A model generated the notes under the pieces. It ran no database searches. It had not been told where the DNA came from and saw nothing but the letters and a program-made list of their open reading frames with translations. Below, piece after piece: positions 30,064-37,811 of a stretch of 64,000 nt of DNA. This DNA comes from a virus. Position 1 is the first letter of the stretch, and each line of letters begins with the position of its first letter. The translations under genes were made by a program, and so were the position numbers. The stretch lies in the IMG/VR virus record IMGVR_UViG_3300043466_001519, positions 1-64,000 of that record. One strand, given 5' to 3'.

Positions 30064-31284
30064 TTAAAATTTAATTGATTTTCTTTTTGTGCGTAATATT
30101 ACATCTACAGACTGCACATTATCTATAAATGTTTCTTTTTTAATACTAGGAGTGTTTATTCTTTGTTCTACAATAGGATCAGAAGGCCACATTACATCAG
30201 ATTTACTATTTCTTTCTATTTCACGTCTTAACGAAGCTTTTTGTTCTTCTGTTGCATGTGTAATAGGTAAAGACCATATCCATTTTGGATTAGGGATGTA
30301 ATGATGTTCATTAATTCCAAGACAAGGACCTTCTGGATAAGTAGAAATTTGTGAACCATCATAGATATAAATCTCTCCTTCAACAAGGTCTTTCTTTGCT
30401 AATTGCTTAGATGCATTTTGAGCTTCATAAGCTTCTTTTGTTGATGGTTTGAACAATTTAGTACCATCAGTATCAACTAACCTTGTATATAAAATGTTAT
30501 GTTCTTCATAATCTTTAAGAATATTACATTTTAATTCTGCAGAAGAAATAGGTGAAGCTTTTACAACTTTATAGATATTTCCTTTTATAAAATAAGGCTC
30601 AGTATCTTTTGATGCTGTACATTCTATATACTCTGGAATAGATTCTTCTTTAGATTCAGGACTAGAAACTAATGTTGCCCATTTACCATTATTATAAAGA
30701 GTTCCATGTGCATCATGTGCCCAAATTTGTTTATCATTAATGCTATAAGTAAACCTATCTTCTATTAATGTGTAAGTTTGTGTATCTCCTACAGGAATAA
30801 ACTTACAACCAATAGGAAATCTTTTTTTAGCTTCTTCTTGAATGTCTTTCATGTCTATTTCTTTAGGAGATTCTACAACAGGAGATTCTTTTAATACATG
30901 CTGTTTGAATTGTTCAAAAGTAATTTCTGTATGATTAGAGTGAACACGATGGTCCCAACTTTTACCATAACATATATACCCAGCATCAACCCAACTCATT
31001 TTTCTCCATTTATACACTTCTTCAGGTTGACAATGTCTATCAACTTTAACACACCATTTAAAAGGAAGAACAAAAGCTGTTTCTTTTAAGACATAATCAT
31101 TAGGATTAAAAGACCAAGTTTCATAATGAAGCTGTTCCTGTTCATCACAAATTCTATTATAACTATCAGGAATATCTTGTCCAAGATATTTATTCATTAC
31201 GGTTATCCAGAATTTAGGAGTACCTTCACCCCAATGCCCTTCTTTTTTAAACTCTTTTTCAGTTTTAAATCTATACTTGCTCAT
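30064..31284 (-). CDS. 406-aa protein with N-terminal MNKYLGQ module
   Basis: Residues 1-65 (YRFKTEKEFKKEGHWGEG, MNKYLGQDIPDSYN, WSFNPNDY) are clearly related to the first 80 residues of the MoxR ATPase at 25999-27324. After them come further beta-rich segments, such as FVLPFKWCVKVDRHCQPEEV, GCKFIPVGDTQTYTLIED, and IKGNIYKVVKASP, which look like repeated small domains. No catalytic motif is seen. The shared lead suggests interaction with the same partner or a common recombinational origin. Function unknown. Confidence 0.65.
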   Translation of the reverse strand: MSKYRFKTEKEFKKEGHWGEGTPKFWITVMNKYLGQDIPDSYNRICDEQEQLHYETWSFNPNDYVLKETAFVLPFKWCVKVDRHCQPEEVYKWRKMSWVDAGYICYGKSWDHRVHSNHTEITFEQFKQHVLKESPVVESPKEIDMKDIQEEAKKRFPIGCKFIPVGDTQTYTLIEDRFTYSINDKQIWAHDAHGTLYNNGKWATLVSSPESKEESIPEYIECTASKDTEPYFIKGNIYKVVKASPISSAELKCNILKDYEEHNILYTRLVDTDGTKLFKPSTKEAYEAQNASKQLAKKDLVEGEIYIYDGSQISTYPEGPCLGINEHHYIPNPKWIWSLPITHATEEQKASLRREIERNSKSDVMWPSDPIVEQRINTPSIKKETFIDNVQSVDVILRTKRKSIKF

Positions 31285-31459
31285 GTCTTTCTATCATATA
31301 GTTAATCCATAATATTGTAGACAACAATGTAGAAATAGCAAGAATGAATTTGTACATGTTTTGCGCTGGTTCCTCCATATATGTCATATTAAGAGCAACA
31401 GAACAAACCATTGCTATTAATATGAACATAATAGAGAAATAGAACTTCAAATTTTTCAT
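31271..31459 (-). CDS. two-helix membrane protein, 62 aa
   Basis: Hydrophobic segments lie at residues 6-24 (YFSIMFILIAMVCSVAL) and 37-53 (KFILAISTLLSTILWI), with a charged end. It overlaps the next gene by 14 bases. Membrane placement is clear; function is not. Confidence 0.55.
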   Translation of the reverse strand: MKNLKFYFSIMFILIAMVCSVALNMTYMEEPAQNMYKFILAISTLLSTILWINYMIERHEQV

Positions 31460-31463
31460 AATG

Positions 31464-31670
31464 TTATTTATTATCGTTATTGATTAGTTTTTTTAACTCA
31501 CCATCAAGTTTAATGGTTCCTACGTGTCTATCATAATCTTTCACTGATACAGAATCATCTGTTACAATGAATTGATATTCTTCATCATGTAAAGGAAAAG
31601 AGATTCCTGCATAAAATCCACTACCATAACATATTATTGATAGTAGTAGTATAAATACAATCTTTTTCAT
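31464..31670 (-). CDS. membrane-anchored or secreted protein, 68 aa
   Basis: Residues 1-26 (MKKIVFILLLSIICYGSGFYAGI) form an N-terminal transmembrane or signal segment without a clear cleavage site. The rest is soluble and acidic (IVTDDSVSVKDYDRHVG) and ends KKLINNDNK. It overlaps the upstream membrane gene stop by four bases. Function unknown. Confidence 0.6.
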   Translation of the reverse strand: MKKIVFILLLSIICYGSGFYAGISFPLHDEEYQFIVTDDSVSVKDYDRHVGTIKLDGELKKLINNDNK

Positions 31671-31864
31671 AAGTTTTCATTAAGATCAGATCCAATTATA
31701 ATACATGGTATCCAACCAAATATTAACATGCAGAACAATGTTCCACTATTTGTCATAGATTCTTTGTATGATAGGTCAGATAACATCCAACCTATGCTTC
31801 CTATTACACACCATGTAATAAGAAGTGTAGCTATTATAGCTAACATAATTTTTGTTGATTTCAT
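31667..31864 (-). CDS. two-helix membrane protein, 65 aa
   Basis: Hydrophobic stretches at residues 7-28 (MLAIIATLLITWCVIGSIGWML) and 41-57 (GTLFCMLIFGWIPCIIIG) mark two membrane helices. Three successive membrane genes (31271, 31464, 31667) form a small cluster; they may act on the host envelope or in lysis, though no lysis motif is seen. Confidence 0.6.
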   Translation of the reverse strand: MKSTKIMLAIIATLLITWCVIGSIGWMLSDLSYKESMTNSGTLFCMLIFGWIPCIIIGSDLNENL

Positions 31865-31866
31865 TG

Positions 31867-32232
31867 TTATTTGTTATTAATGAGATTATTTAATTCTTTC
31901 ATTGTAGACAATATGTCTTCCATATTGTCAAATTGTGGATTGTAATCATTAGCTAATGCTTCAAACTCTTCTATTGATAATATATCATACTCATTTATAT
32001 CTCGATCTAAATTATCTACATAGAAACCAATATGATCTTCATCAGCAGTTCTATCATCTGGTTGATGTTGTAAATATGTAGGATCATCATCGTAATCTAC
32101 ATAATCAAATGCAAGAGTGACATCATTCCACATAGGAAGTTCATATCTCTCACATATCTCACGAGCTATGTCACAGTCTTCTTGATTATCAACTTGTACA
32201 ATAGCTTTGAATATTGAATGTTCTTTTTTCAT
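31867..32232 (-). CDS. acidic hypothetical protein, 121 aa
   Basis: The protein begins with a beta-alpha unit (FKAIVQVDNQEDCDIAREICERYELP), then an acidic, Asp-rich middle (YDDDPTYLQHQPDDRTADEDHIG) and a helical end. It lies two bases from the membrane gene downstream. No family is recognised. Confidence 0.6.
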   Translation of the reverse strand: MKKEHSIFKAIVQVDNQEDCDIAREICERYELPMWNDVTLAFDYVDYDDDPTYLQHQPDDRTADEDHIGFYVDNLDRDINEYDILSIEEFEALANDYNPQFDNMEDILSTMKELNNLINNK

Positions 32233-32260
32233 AGTTATTAAGGAATTTAAAATTCATTTA

Positions 32261-32536
32261 TTATATATCACAAGGATAATCATCACAATTACAAACATCA
32301 TCATGACTGTGTAATGTACCATGTGAACATTCCCAATCACTCTCCATTATATAATTTATAGGAGAATATTGTTCAAATACTGTTTCTTCAAGAATATAAT
32401 ATTTCTCTATAGCATCGTAGTTGATAATATCATCTAAGAATGTATTAGCTAATTCTCTTGTTGTAAACATTTTTCTATTATATGGAGCATAATAATCATC
32501 TGTATAATGTTTCCAATGTGCTGTGTATATTTTCAT
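32261..32536 (-). CDS. hypothetical Tyr/His/Cys-rich protein, 91 aa
   Basis: The sequence is rich in Tyr and acidic residues (HYTDDYYAPYNRKMF), and the C-terminus has four Cys and three His (CSHGTLHSHDDVCNCDDYPC) that could bind a metal. It is the last larger gene before two tiny ones. Function unknown. Confidence 0.6.
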   Translation of the reverse strand: MKIYTAHWKHYTDDYYAPYNRKMFTTRELANTFLDDIINYDAIEKYYILEETVFEQYSPINYIMESDWECSHGTLHSHDDVCNCDDYPCDI

Positions 32537-32574
32537 GTTATTAAGGATTTGCGGTTGAAGAGCCTATTAATATT

Positions 32575-32706
32575 CTATATATAAAAAGATAATAGATAAA
32601 CAATAACAGATCTATCTTCAATAAGAGACTGAAGTTTGTTATAACATCTCTCTAATACTATTTGTTGTTCTATGGCAATTAGCTTTGATTCTATGTATTG
32701 TTTCAT
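32575..32706 (-). CDS. hypothetical protein, 43 aa
   Basis: It starts at 32706 (MKQYIESKLIAIEQQIVLER) and ends with TAG at 32575-32577. It is helical with a hydrophobic end (VIVYLLSFYI). Its start is preceded by the end of another short frame. Coding is likely but not certain. Confidence 0.45.
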   Translation of the reverse strand: MKQYIESKLIAIEQQIVLERCYNKLQSLIEDRSVIVYLLSFYI

Positions 32707-32714
32707 TGTTATTG

Positions 32715-32840
32715 CTATATATATTTCGTTAGTTGATTGATTTTGGTCATTGATGATTGTGCTTTGTTTATGTCCTTATGTACCCACGTCAACAAGTAAA
32801 CACCTATAAACACTACAAAATATTCTACATGTATATTCAT
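32715..32840 (-). CDS. 41-aa membrane protein
   Basis: It runs from 32840 (MNIHVEYFVVFIGVYLLTWV) to TAG at 32715-32717. Residues 6-19 are a hydrophobic helix, followed by a basic, helical tail (HKDINKAQSSMTKINQ). Short single-pass proteins of this type occur elsewhere in this arm. Moderate support. Confidence 0.45.
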   Translation of the reverse strand: MNIHVEYFVVFIGVYLLTWVHKDINKAQSSMTKINQLTKYI

Positions 32841-33015
32841 TTTACACTGATTCATACATTATTATAAGAATACACTTACAATAACATATGAAAACAGCAT
32901 AAAAAGTTTTTTTCTCCCTCGTAGAAAGTTTTGTTTTTACACATTATGTATATATATGTGTTAATTTAGTATACATGAAATGTGTGATGATGATATATAG
33001 ATATATATGAATCAA

Positions 33016-33031
33016 CAGGCTTAGTAGCCTG
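33016..33031 (-). terminator. hairpin at the end of the first leftward gene
   Basis: CAGGCT and AGCCTG form a 6-bp stem with loop TAGT, overlapping the stop codon of the gene at 33021-33395. No strong U-run follows, so it is a weak terminator or a transcript-end structure. Between this hairpin and the tiny gene at 32840 lie about 175 bases in which I see no gene or exact promoter box. Confidence 0.5.
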
Positions 33032-33395
33032 CTAATTCATTATAACTTACAGCATCAAGTTGTTGAATCTCTGTATCATCAACATTACCCAATGCTCTAG
33101 CTTTAGGTGCAACAAAGTAAAGACCATCATTGTCTCCTCTTAGTACAGTAAACCCAAGCAAGTGATTGATTGTAATCTTACCTGCTCTAACAGGTTGCTC
33201 TAAGTCTTTCTCAACACATACAGTGATTGACTTGTTTGTCTCTTCATCAATGAAAGTGACCGAAGGTCGCTTGTCTTTTCTAATGTTAAGGATATAACTT
33301 AATCCTTTAAATAAATCTTTTGCAATACCACTTTCAGTAGTTCCTGTACTTGCTGTTAAGCCTAATTCTTCTCTTGTTTTTAATACGATTTCCAT
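33021..33395 (-). CDS. hypothetical protein, first leftward gene, 124 aa
   Basis: The protein has a Gly/Thr-rich start (MEIVLKTREELGLTASTGTT), then beta-rich segments (RPSVTFIDEETNKSITVCVE, INHLLGFTVLRGDNDGLYFVAPKAR). It is the first gene on the left arm, facing the likely origin, so an early role is plausible, but none can be read from motifs. It is monocistronic by the weak terminator at its end. Confidence 0.65.
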   Translation of the reverse strand: MEIVLKTREELGLTASTGTTESGIAKDLFKGLSYILNIRKDKRPSVTFIDEETNKSITVCVEKDLEQPVRAGKITINHLLGFTVLRGDNDGLYFVAPKARALGNVDDTEIQQLDAVSYNELAGY

Positions 33396-33419
33396 TTTTC
33401 TGTTTTTAAATGTTTATAT

Positions 33420-33560
33420 TAACTATGTAGGGGGTATCCCCACATTCCAAAAACTAGGTGGGGTTGTTGGTTGGAATGGGTCTAACACCCCACACACACA
33501 ATGGGTTTCTAAATTTTGAAAAAAATTTTTGAAAAAAAATTTGGTGGGAACATGAAATGT
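33420..33560. other. candidate replication origin in the divergent region
   Basis: This part of the 313-base gap between the two arms has an 8-bp inverted repeat CATTCCAA/TTGGAATG (33443-33450 and 33471-33478), a GGGG-TATCCCC element, G/C clusters unlike the AT-rich surroundings, and a tandem AT repeat, TTTTGAAAAAAA (33514-33525) followed by a second copy (33527-33539). Such an inverted repeat beside an AT-rich tandem repeat is typical of initiation sites, and both arms diverge here. It could also be a shared operator. No initiator gene is adjacent except the small wHTH gene. Confidence 0.4.
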
Positions 33561-33654
33561 TTTATACCTTTGGCTGGGTGGGTGGGTATGTCTATGTAAG
33601 AAGATAGTCTTTCATAATATAGCATAGGGATTTAAATATTTCTTTTGTAATGTA

Positions 33655-33684
33655 TTGATTATAAGTTTTTATTATATATCTTTG
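33655..33684 (+). promoter_or_regulatory. rightward promoter of the late arm
   Basis: TTG (33655-33657), a 19-base gap and TATCTTTG (33677-33684) match the Bacteroidota form. It lies 25 bases before the first rightward gene at 33709, and probably drives the packaging and capsid block. Confidence 0.6.
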
Positions 33685-33708
33685 TCTTTATAATGTCAAA
33701 ACTAAATT

Positions 33709-34113
33709 ATGAGTCAAACAAAGATTATAGTACAAAGACTAAAGAAAGAGACATATAGTGATATGGAATTAGCTATAAAGTATTATTCTATTCTATCTGC
33801 TATAAACACTCTTCATCTAACTGAAAGAGAAATTCAACTTATTTCTTTTACAGCTATTAAAGGAAACATTACATATGCTAATGTAAGAGAAGAATTCTGT
33901 AAGACATACAATACAACATCTCCTACAATTAATAACATTATTTCTAAGTTGAAGAAGATAGGTATATTTGTGAAGGAGAATGGAAAGGTGAAGGTGAATC
34001 CTGTCATTGTTATTGATTTCAAGAAAGATTTAATGTTAGATATAAAACTAGTACATGGAGAAACCACAATCAATGTCAATGAAGGAGTGGATCATCAAGA
34101 AGATGTCCATTAA
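33709..34113 (+). CDS. small winged-helix transcription regulator
   Basis: The 134-residue protein has a helical first half (LHLTEREIQLISFTAIKGNIT, with the SFTAIKGN motif) and a winged-helix segment CKTYNTTSPTINNIISKLKKIGIFVKENGKVKVNP, where TINNIISKLKKIG is the recognition helix and KENGKVKV the wing. Similar proteins sit at the head of late blocks in crAss-like and flavobacterial phages. It is the first gene after the divergent region and may control late transcription. It overlaps the next gene by 59 bases. Confidence 0.65.
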   Translation: MSQTKIIVQRLKKETYSDMELAIKYYSILSAINTLHLTEREIQLISFTAIKGNITYANVREEFCKTYNTTSPTINNIISKLKKIGIFVKENGKVKVNPVIVIDFKKDLMLDIKLVHGETTINVNEGVDHQEDVH

Positions 34114-34444
34114 TATGGTGATATCAGAGAAGGTGATTGACGCTATTGTTGTACATCAATTTGATTCAGCTAATGATGCTTTGAATATACATAAGAGTGT
34201 AGAGATTTCTGGATTTGGAAAATTCTATTTCAATGATAAGAAAGCTCTTGCACAATATAATAAGTTATTAGCTATCAAAAAGGCATATGAAAGAATGCTT
34301 TCAGATGAGAACATTACAGCTACAAAAAAGAATGCTGTAGAATTTAAATTACAAATATTAGAATCTAGTATAAAGACACTAAAACCAAAAATCAATGAGT
34401 CTGAATCAAATGATCGAGGGATGGAAGAATCATCTTCTTCCTGA
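34055..34444 (+). CDS. HU/IHF-like DNA-binding protein
   Basis: The 129-residue protein resembles the HU/IHF family: VISEKVIDAIVVHQFDSANDAL, then KSVEISGFGKFYFNDKKALAQ, the conserved VEISGFGKF strand-turn. The usual beta-arm tip is replaced, and a helical C-terminal region follows. crAss-like phages often carry IHF-like genes. It may bend DNA for packaging or replication. It overlaps the upstream wHTH gene. Confidence 0.65.
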   Translation: MEKPQSMSMKEWIIKKMSINMVISEKVIDAIVVHQFDSANDALNIHKSVEISGFGKFYFNDKKALAQYNKLLAIKKAYERMLSDENITATKKNAVEFKLQILESSIKTLKPKINESESNDRGMEESSSS

Positions 34445-34676
34445 AGAAAGAAAAAGAGCTTTTATAGAACACGTTAGTTCTACAAGATTAGCTACATGTA
34501 ACGAATGTGAAGAACATTCTTCTAATAAGAAAGAGTATAAGAGCTTAAGGCTAGATGCACATTGCACAAATTGTGGATGTACGTTAGCTGCAAAGACTAA
34601 ATGTTTAACCTGTGAATGTCCATTAAAGAAATGGCTTCCACAACCAATGCCAGAAGACAATGGATCCACTACGTAA
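34395..34676 (+). CDS. zinc-ribbon phage protein, 93 aa
   Basis: Three metal-binding pairs are visible: CNEC near residue 35, HCTNCGC near residue 56, and CLTCECPLKKW near residue 69. The ending CECPLKKW is typical of a small zinc-binding family found in many phages near terminase. Function unknown. It overlaps the HU/IHF-like gene by 50 bases. Confidence 0.7.
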   Translation: MSLNQMIEGWKNHLLPEERKRAFIEHVSSTRLATCNECEEHSSNKKEYKSLRLDAHCTNCGCTLAAKTKCLTCECPLKKWLPQPMPEDNGSTT

Positions 34677-34932
34677 AATTCCTTTGGAAATGCTTATTCA
34701 AATTCTTCAAGAGCTCTACGATGGTGGAGCTGATTATGTTGATATATCAGGAGACACAGATGTTGATGGTGTTCCAAGAGATACAATTAAGATTACAGTG
34801 AAGCCTGAATACATATCTGATATAGATGATGGTCTAACTTTAGAACAAGAACTAACTATGGAGTGGACAGAAGAAGATGATGATGACCAACCATCAGGTC
34901 TTTCTGACGAGGATATAAATGATTTAATATAA
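34660..34932 (+). CDS. acidic hypothetical protein, 90 aa
   Basis: An N-terminal helix (PLEMLIQILQELYDGGADY) precedes a strand-rich region and an acidic tail (ELTMEWTEEDDDDQPSGLSDEDINDLI). It overlaps both neighbours by one to seventeen bases and is part of the packaging operon. No function is recognised. Confidence 0.65.
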   Translation: MDPLRKIPLEMLIQILQELYDGGADYVDISGDTDVDGVPRDTIKITVKPEYISDIDDGLTLEQELTMEWTEEDDDDQPSGLSDEDINDLI

Positions 34933-35207
34933 TGGCAAAACCAAACTACTATAGCCAAATTACAAAAACGCTCAATCGTTTACAAAAGGCCTATCCAACA
35001 TACAATATGGGAAGACATCTCTCAACAGCATTGTATGAATATAATGACCTTTGGGGTGTAAGTGATAAAGAGCTTCTTCTTGCTTTAGAGAAATATGAAA
35101 TAGAGCTTAACATAGATTATCCACATGAAGATGAAGATGATTTAAAGAAGATAATAAAAGGTGGCATGAATTTAGAAAGAATGTTCCTTGAGGAAGACGA
35201 GGACTAA
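34932..35207 (+). CDS. hypothetical protein, 91 aa
   Basis: It starts with MAKPNYYSQITKTLNRLQKA, continues through MGRHLSTALYEYNDLWGVSDKELLLALEKYE and ends in the acidic EEDED. The helical, acidic pattern is typical of small genes just before terminase in crAss-like phages. It overlaps the stop of the previous gene by one base. Function unknown. Confidence 0.65.
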   Translation: MAKPNYYSQITKTLNRLQKAYPTYNMGRHLSTALYEYNDLWGVSDKELLLALEKYEIELNIDYPHEDEDDLKKIIKGGMNLERMFLEEDED

Positions 35208-35220
35208 TAAAAACTACATA

Positions 35221-35553
35221 ATGGCAGTAAAAAAGAACACATATATCAATACAGAACTTGATTGGGCAGAACAGCAACTATCAAGTTGGAAAGAATACGT
35301 TGATGCAAATCCATTACATCTATTAAAAGATAGAATAGAATGGAAACCAACAGCTAAAGGAGGAATGTTACCTATGGTGATAGCCTCTATCGAGTCTCAA
35401 GGTAAGTTTGTTCAGGAAACAATGAAGAACTATTTAGCTCTTCTTGAACAAGTAGATAAGTTACGTGAGAAAGAAGAAGCAAAAGCAGTGCCTGTAAGAG
35501 GTGGTGTTGAACTAGGAAGTATGGCAGAGGATTTCTTAAAAGGACGTAAATAA
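35221..35553 (+). CDS. possible small terminase-type protein, 110 aa
   Basis: The start is placed at 35221 (MAVKKNTYINTELDWAEQQL), the first ATG outside the preceding gene. The protein is helical: WAEQQLSSWKEYVDANPLHLLKDRIE, then TMKNYLALLEQVDKLREKEE, and SMAEDFLKGR at the end. Lying two genes before the terminase large subunit, it could be a small subunit or DNA-recognition protein, though the sequence alone does not show this. Confidence 0.5.
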   Translation: MAVKKNTYINTELDWAEQQLSSWKEYVDANPLHLLKDRIEWKPTAKGGMLPMVIASIESQGKFVQETMKNYLALLEQVDKLREKEEAKAVPVRGGVELGSMAEDFLKGRK

Positions 35554-35783
35554 TGAATACACCAAAAATAAGTCTTAAAATTATAAGACATGAGTATGTT
35601 AAAAACTTATTAGGAGATTCTTACGATGAACATTCTAATCCTTTTCCAAAAGTAGTTAATGTAGGAACATATACATTAGCTCATATGGAAGGTATGCAAG
35701 AATCCTTAAGTCAAGAAGAGGATGTAACGTCTATTATTGAATATTTAGAAGAAGATGTTCTTAATTTTGAAAATATAAGATAA
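35553..35783 (+). CDS. hypothetical protein, 76 aa
   Basis: A beta-type start (KISLKIIRHEYVKNLLGDSYDE) is followed by a helix (YTLAHMEGMQESLSQEE) and an acidic helix end. It overlaps the previous stop by one base and the terminase start by one base. Function unknown. Confidence 0.6.
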   Translation: MNTPKISLKIIRHEYVKNLLGDSYDEHSNPFPKVVNVGTYTLAHMEGMQESLSQEEDVTSIIEYLEEDVLNFENIR

Positions 35784-37810
35784 TGATGAACGGATTACAA
35801 AGTATTGATTACAAAGACTGGTTTATTAACCAGAAAAGAGTTCCCAGTAAGGATTCAGAAGAGTATAAAGAATTCTATGCTTTCCATAAACAATTATGTA
35901 TGGATGGTTGTATGATGGGAGGCGTGTACATCAATCCTTTTTTATATTGGCATTTGAACTTCTGGAACACAGAGGTGGATGTTATAGATGATCGTGGTAG
36001 AATATCACAAAAATATGCCAATCCTTATCTACGTGATAATGAGTGGATTATAACAAATGAAATAGATAGAGCACATAACGAAAAGAAAGGCCTAGTAATT
36101 CTAGGAATCAGACGTTTAGCTAAGTCAGTAATTGAGAGTTCTTACATAGGTCTTGGAGCTACATTTGATGAAAACTCCCAGAACATTATTGCAGGATTGA
36201 ATGCTCCCGATATAAAGCTTATCACAGATAAGATTGACAAAGGACTTAACTTCTTACCAGAAGCCTGGAGATGGCAGAGAGTGGAAGACAATTGGAAAAA
36301 CCAAGTTACATTAGGAATCAAGACAAAAGCTGGAGAGAGAATACCGTTCTCTCAGATTCTTATTCGTAACTTAGATGGTGGTAACAATGAAGAGGCTATT
36401 GCAGGTACTAAGCCAAGAAGGCTTATTATTGATGAGATAGGTAAAGGTAACTTCTTGAGAGGTTTTCAAGCAGCTGTTCCTGGTTTTACAACACCATTTG
36501 GTTGGGGATGTAGCCCTATTCTTACAGGTACAGGTGGAGATATGCAGAATTTCATGGACGCAAAAAGCTTAATGTTTGATGTGGCCAATTTTAACTTCTT
36601 AGAATACAATAGTGCTAAGGATGAACAAAGAATCCATGGACTATTTATTTCACATAAATATAGAATGGAAGCTAAAGAGCCTTCTTCTTTAGGTGCTTTT
36701 TTAGAACAACCAGTAGGTTCAGATTTACATAATGTAAGTATGTTAGTTTCTAATGAAGAAACAGCAGACAAAATTACAAACGAAAATCTTGAGAGATTAA
36801 AGAAAGCTGGTGATAGACTAGCTTATTTAAAAGAAAAAATGTACTACCCACAAGAAGTGGATGATATATTCTTAAATGAGGATACAAACATATTTGATAT
36901 TGAAGCAGCTAAACGTCAGAAATCCAGACTGTTAATGCAAGAAAGAACAGGAACACCTGTTGTTCTATATGATGATGGTCAAGGAGTGAAACATGAGTTC
37001 ACAGATAAACTTCCTATATCAAATTTCCCTCTTAAGAATAGTGACATGAAAGATGCTCCTGTAGTGATATATGAGTTTCCTGTTGATAGTCCTCCATATG
37101 GATTATATGTAGCAGGAATTGACCCTTATAGACAAGGTAAGTCTGCATATTCAAGTTCATTAGGATCTGTCTATATATACAAACGTATGCATGCTATTTC
37201 TGGAGAGAAGTATCAAGATATGTTTGTGGCCAGCTATTGTGCTAGACCAGACAAGAAAGAAACATGGGAAGAACAAGCTAGATATCTAATCAAGTATTAT
37301 AATGCTAGAGCTTTATGTGAGAATGATGAAATATCTTTCATAGACTATATGATAGCTAAAGGAGACTCTCATTATTTAGAAAGACAACCAGATTGGTTAA
37401 AAGAAATAGTTCCAAACACCACTGTAAGAAGAGATTTTGGAATACATAGATCTTCTGAGAAAATACGAGACTTCTTACATGGAGCATTGAAGAAGTATAC
37501 AGAAGAAGCTATACATGTAGAGAAAGATGAAGATGGAAACATTATATCAGAGATAAAAGGTATGTCAAAGATATTTGATCCTGTCTTGTTAGAAGAGATG
37601 ATCCAATATAATGAACAAGGTAACTTTGACCGTATAATTGCTGCAGAGCTTGCAATAGCTTTAGCGATGAAACTAGATCCAATTATGGGAAAAATAGGTG
37701 GAGAGGAAGATGTAAGAATTAAATCAATGTTCACTAAGAACAAAAAGAATATGCTGTTCACAGAGAGCAGATCAATGTTTAACTCACCAAAAAATAAAAT
37801 GTTTAGATAA
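35783..37810 (+). CDS. terminase large subunit (TerL)
   Basis: The 675-residue protein has the packaging ATPase core with a Walker A-like GIRRLAKSVIES near residue 110, followed by the Walker B strand PRRLIIDEIGKG near 210. A coupling motif is likely near the following Ser/Thr-rich segment (SPILTGTGGD). The nuclease half has the first acidic position in YVAGIDPYRQGKS near 447 and further acidic residues in ARALCENDEISFIDYM near 510. It would cleave and pump DNA into the prohead through the portal encoded next. The length is typical of crAss-like TerL. Confidence 0.9.
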   Translation: MMNGLQSIDYKDWFINQKRVPSKDSEEYKEFYAFHKQLCMDGCMMGGVYINPFLYWHLNFWNTEVDVIDDRGRISQKYANPYLRDNEWIITNEIDRAHNEKKGLVILGIRRLAKSVIESSYIGLGATFDENSQNIIAGLNAPDIKLITDKIDKGLNFLPEAWRWQRVEDNWKNQVTLGIKTKAGERIPFSQILIRNLDGGNNEEAIAGTKPRRLIIDEIGKGNFLRGFQAAVPGFTTPFGWGCSPILTGTGGDMQNFMDAKSLMFDVANFNFLEYNSAKDEQRIHGLFISHKYRMEAKEPSSLGAFLEQPVGSDLHNVSMLVSNEETADKITNENLERLKKAGDRLAYLKEKMYYPQEVDDIFLNEDTNIFDIEAAKRQKSRLLMQERTGTPVVLYDDGQGVKHEFTDKLPISNFPLKNSDMKDAPVVIYEFPVDSPPYGLYVAGIDPYRQGKSAYSSSLGSVYIYKRMHAISGEKYQDMFVASYCARPDKKETWEEQARYLIKYYNARALCENDEISFIDYMIAKGDSHYLERQPDWLKEIVPNTTVRRDFGIHRSSEKIRDFLHGALKKYTEEAIHVEKDEDGNIISEIKGMSKIFDPVLLEEMIQYNEQGNFDRIIAAELAIALAMKLDPIMGKIGGEEDVRIKSMFTKNKKNMLFTESRSMFNSPKNKMFR

Positions 37811-37811
37811 C

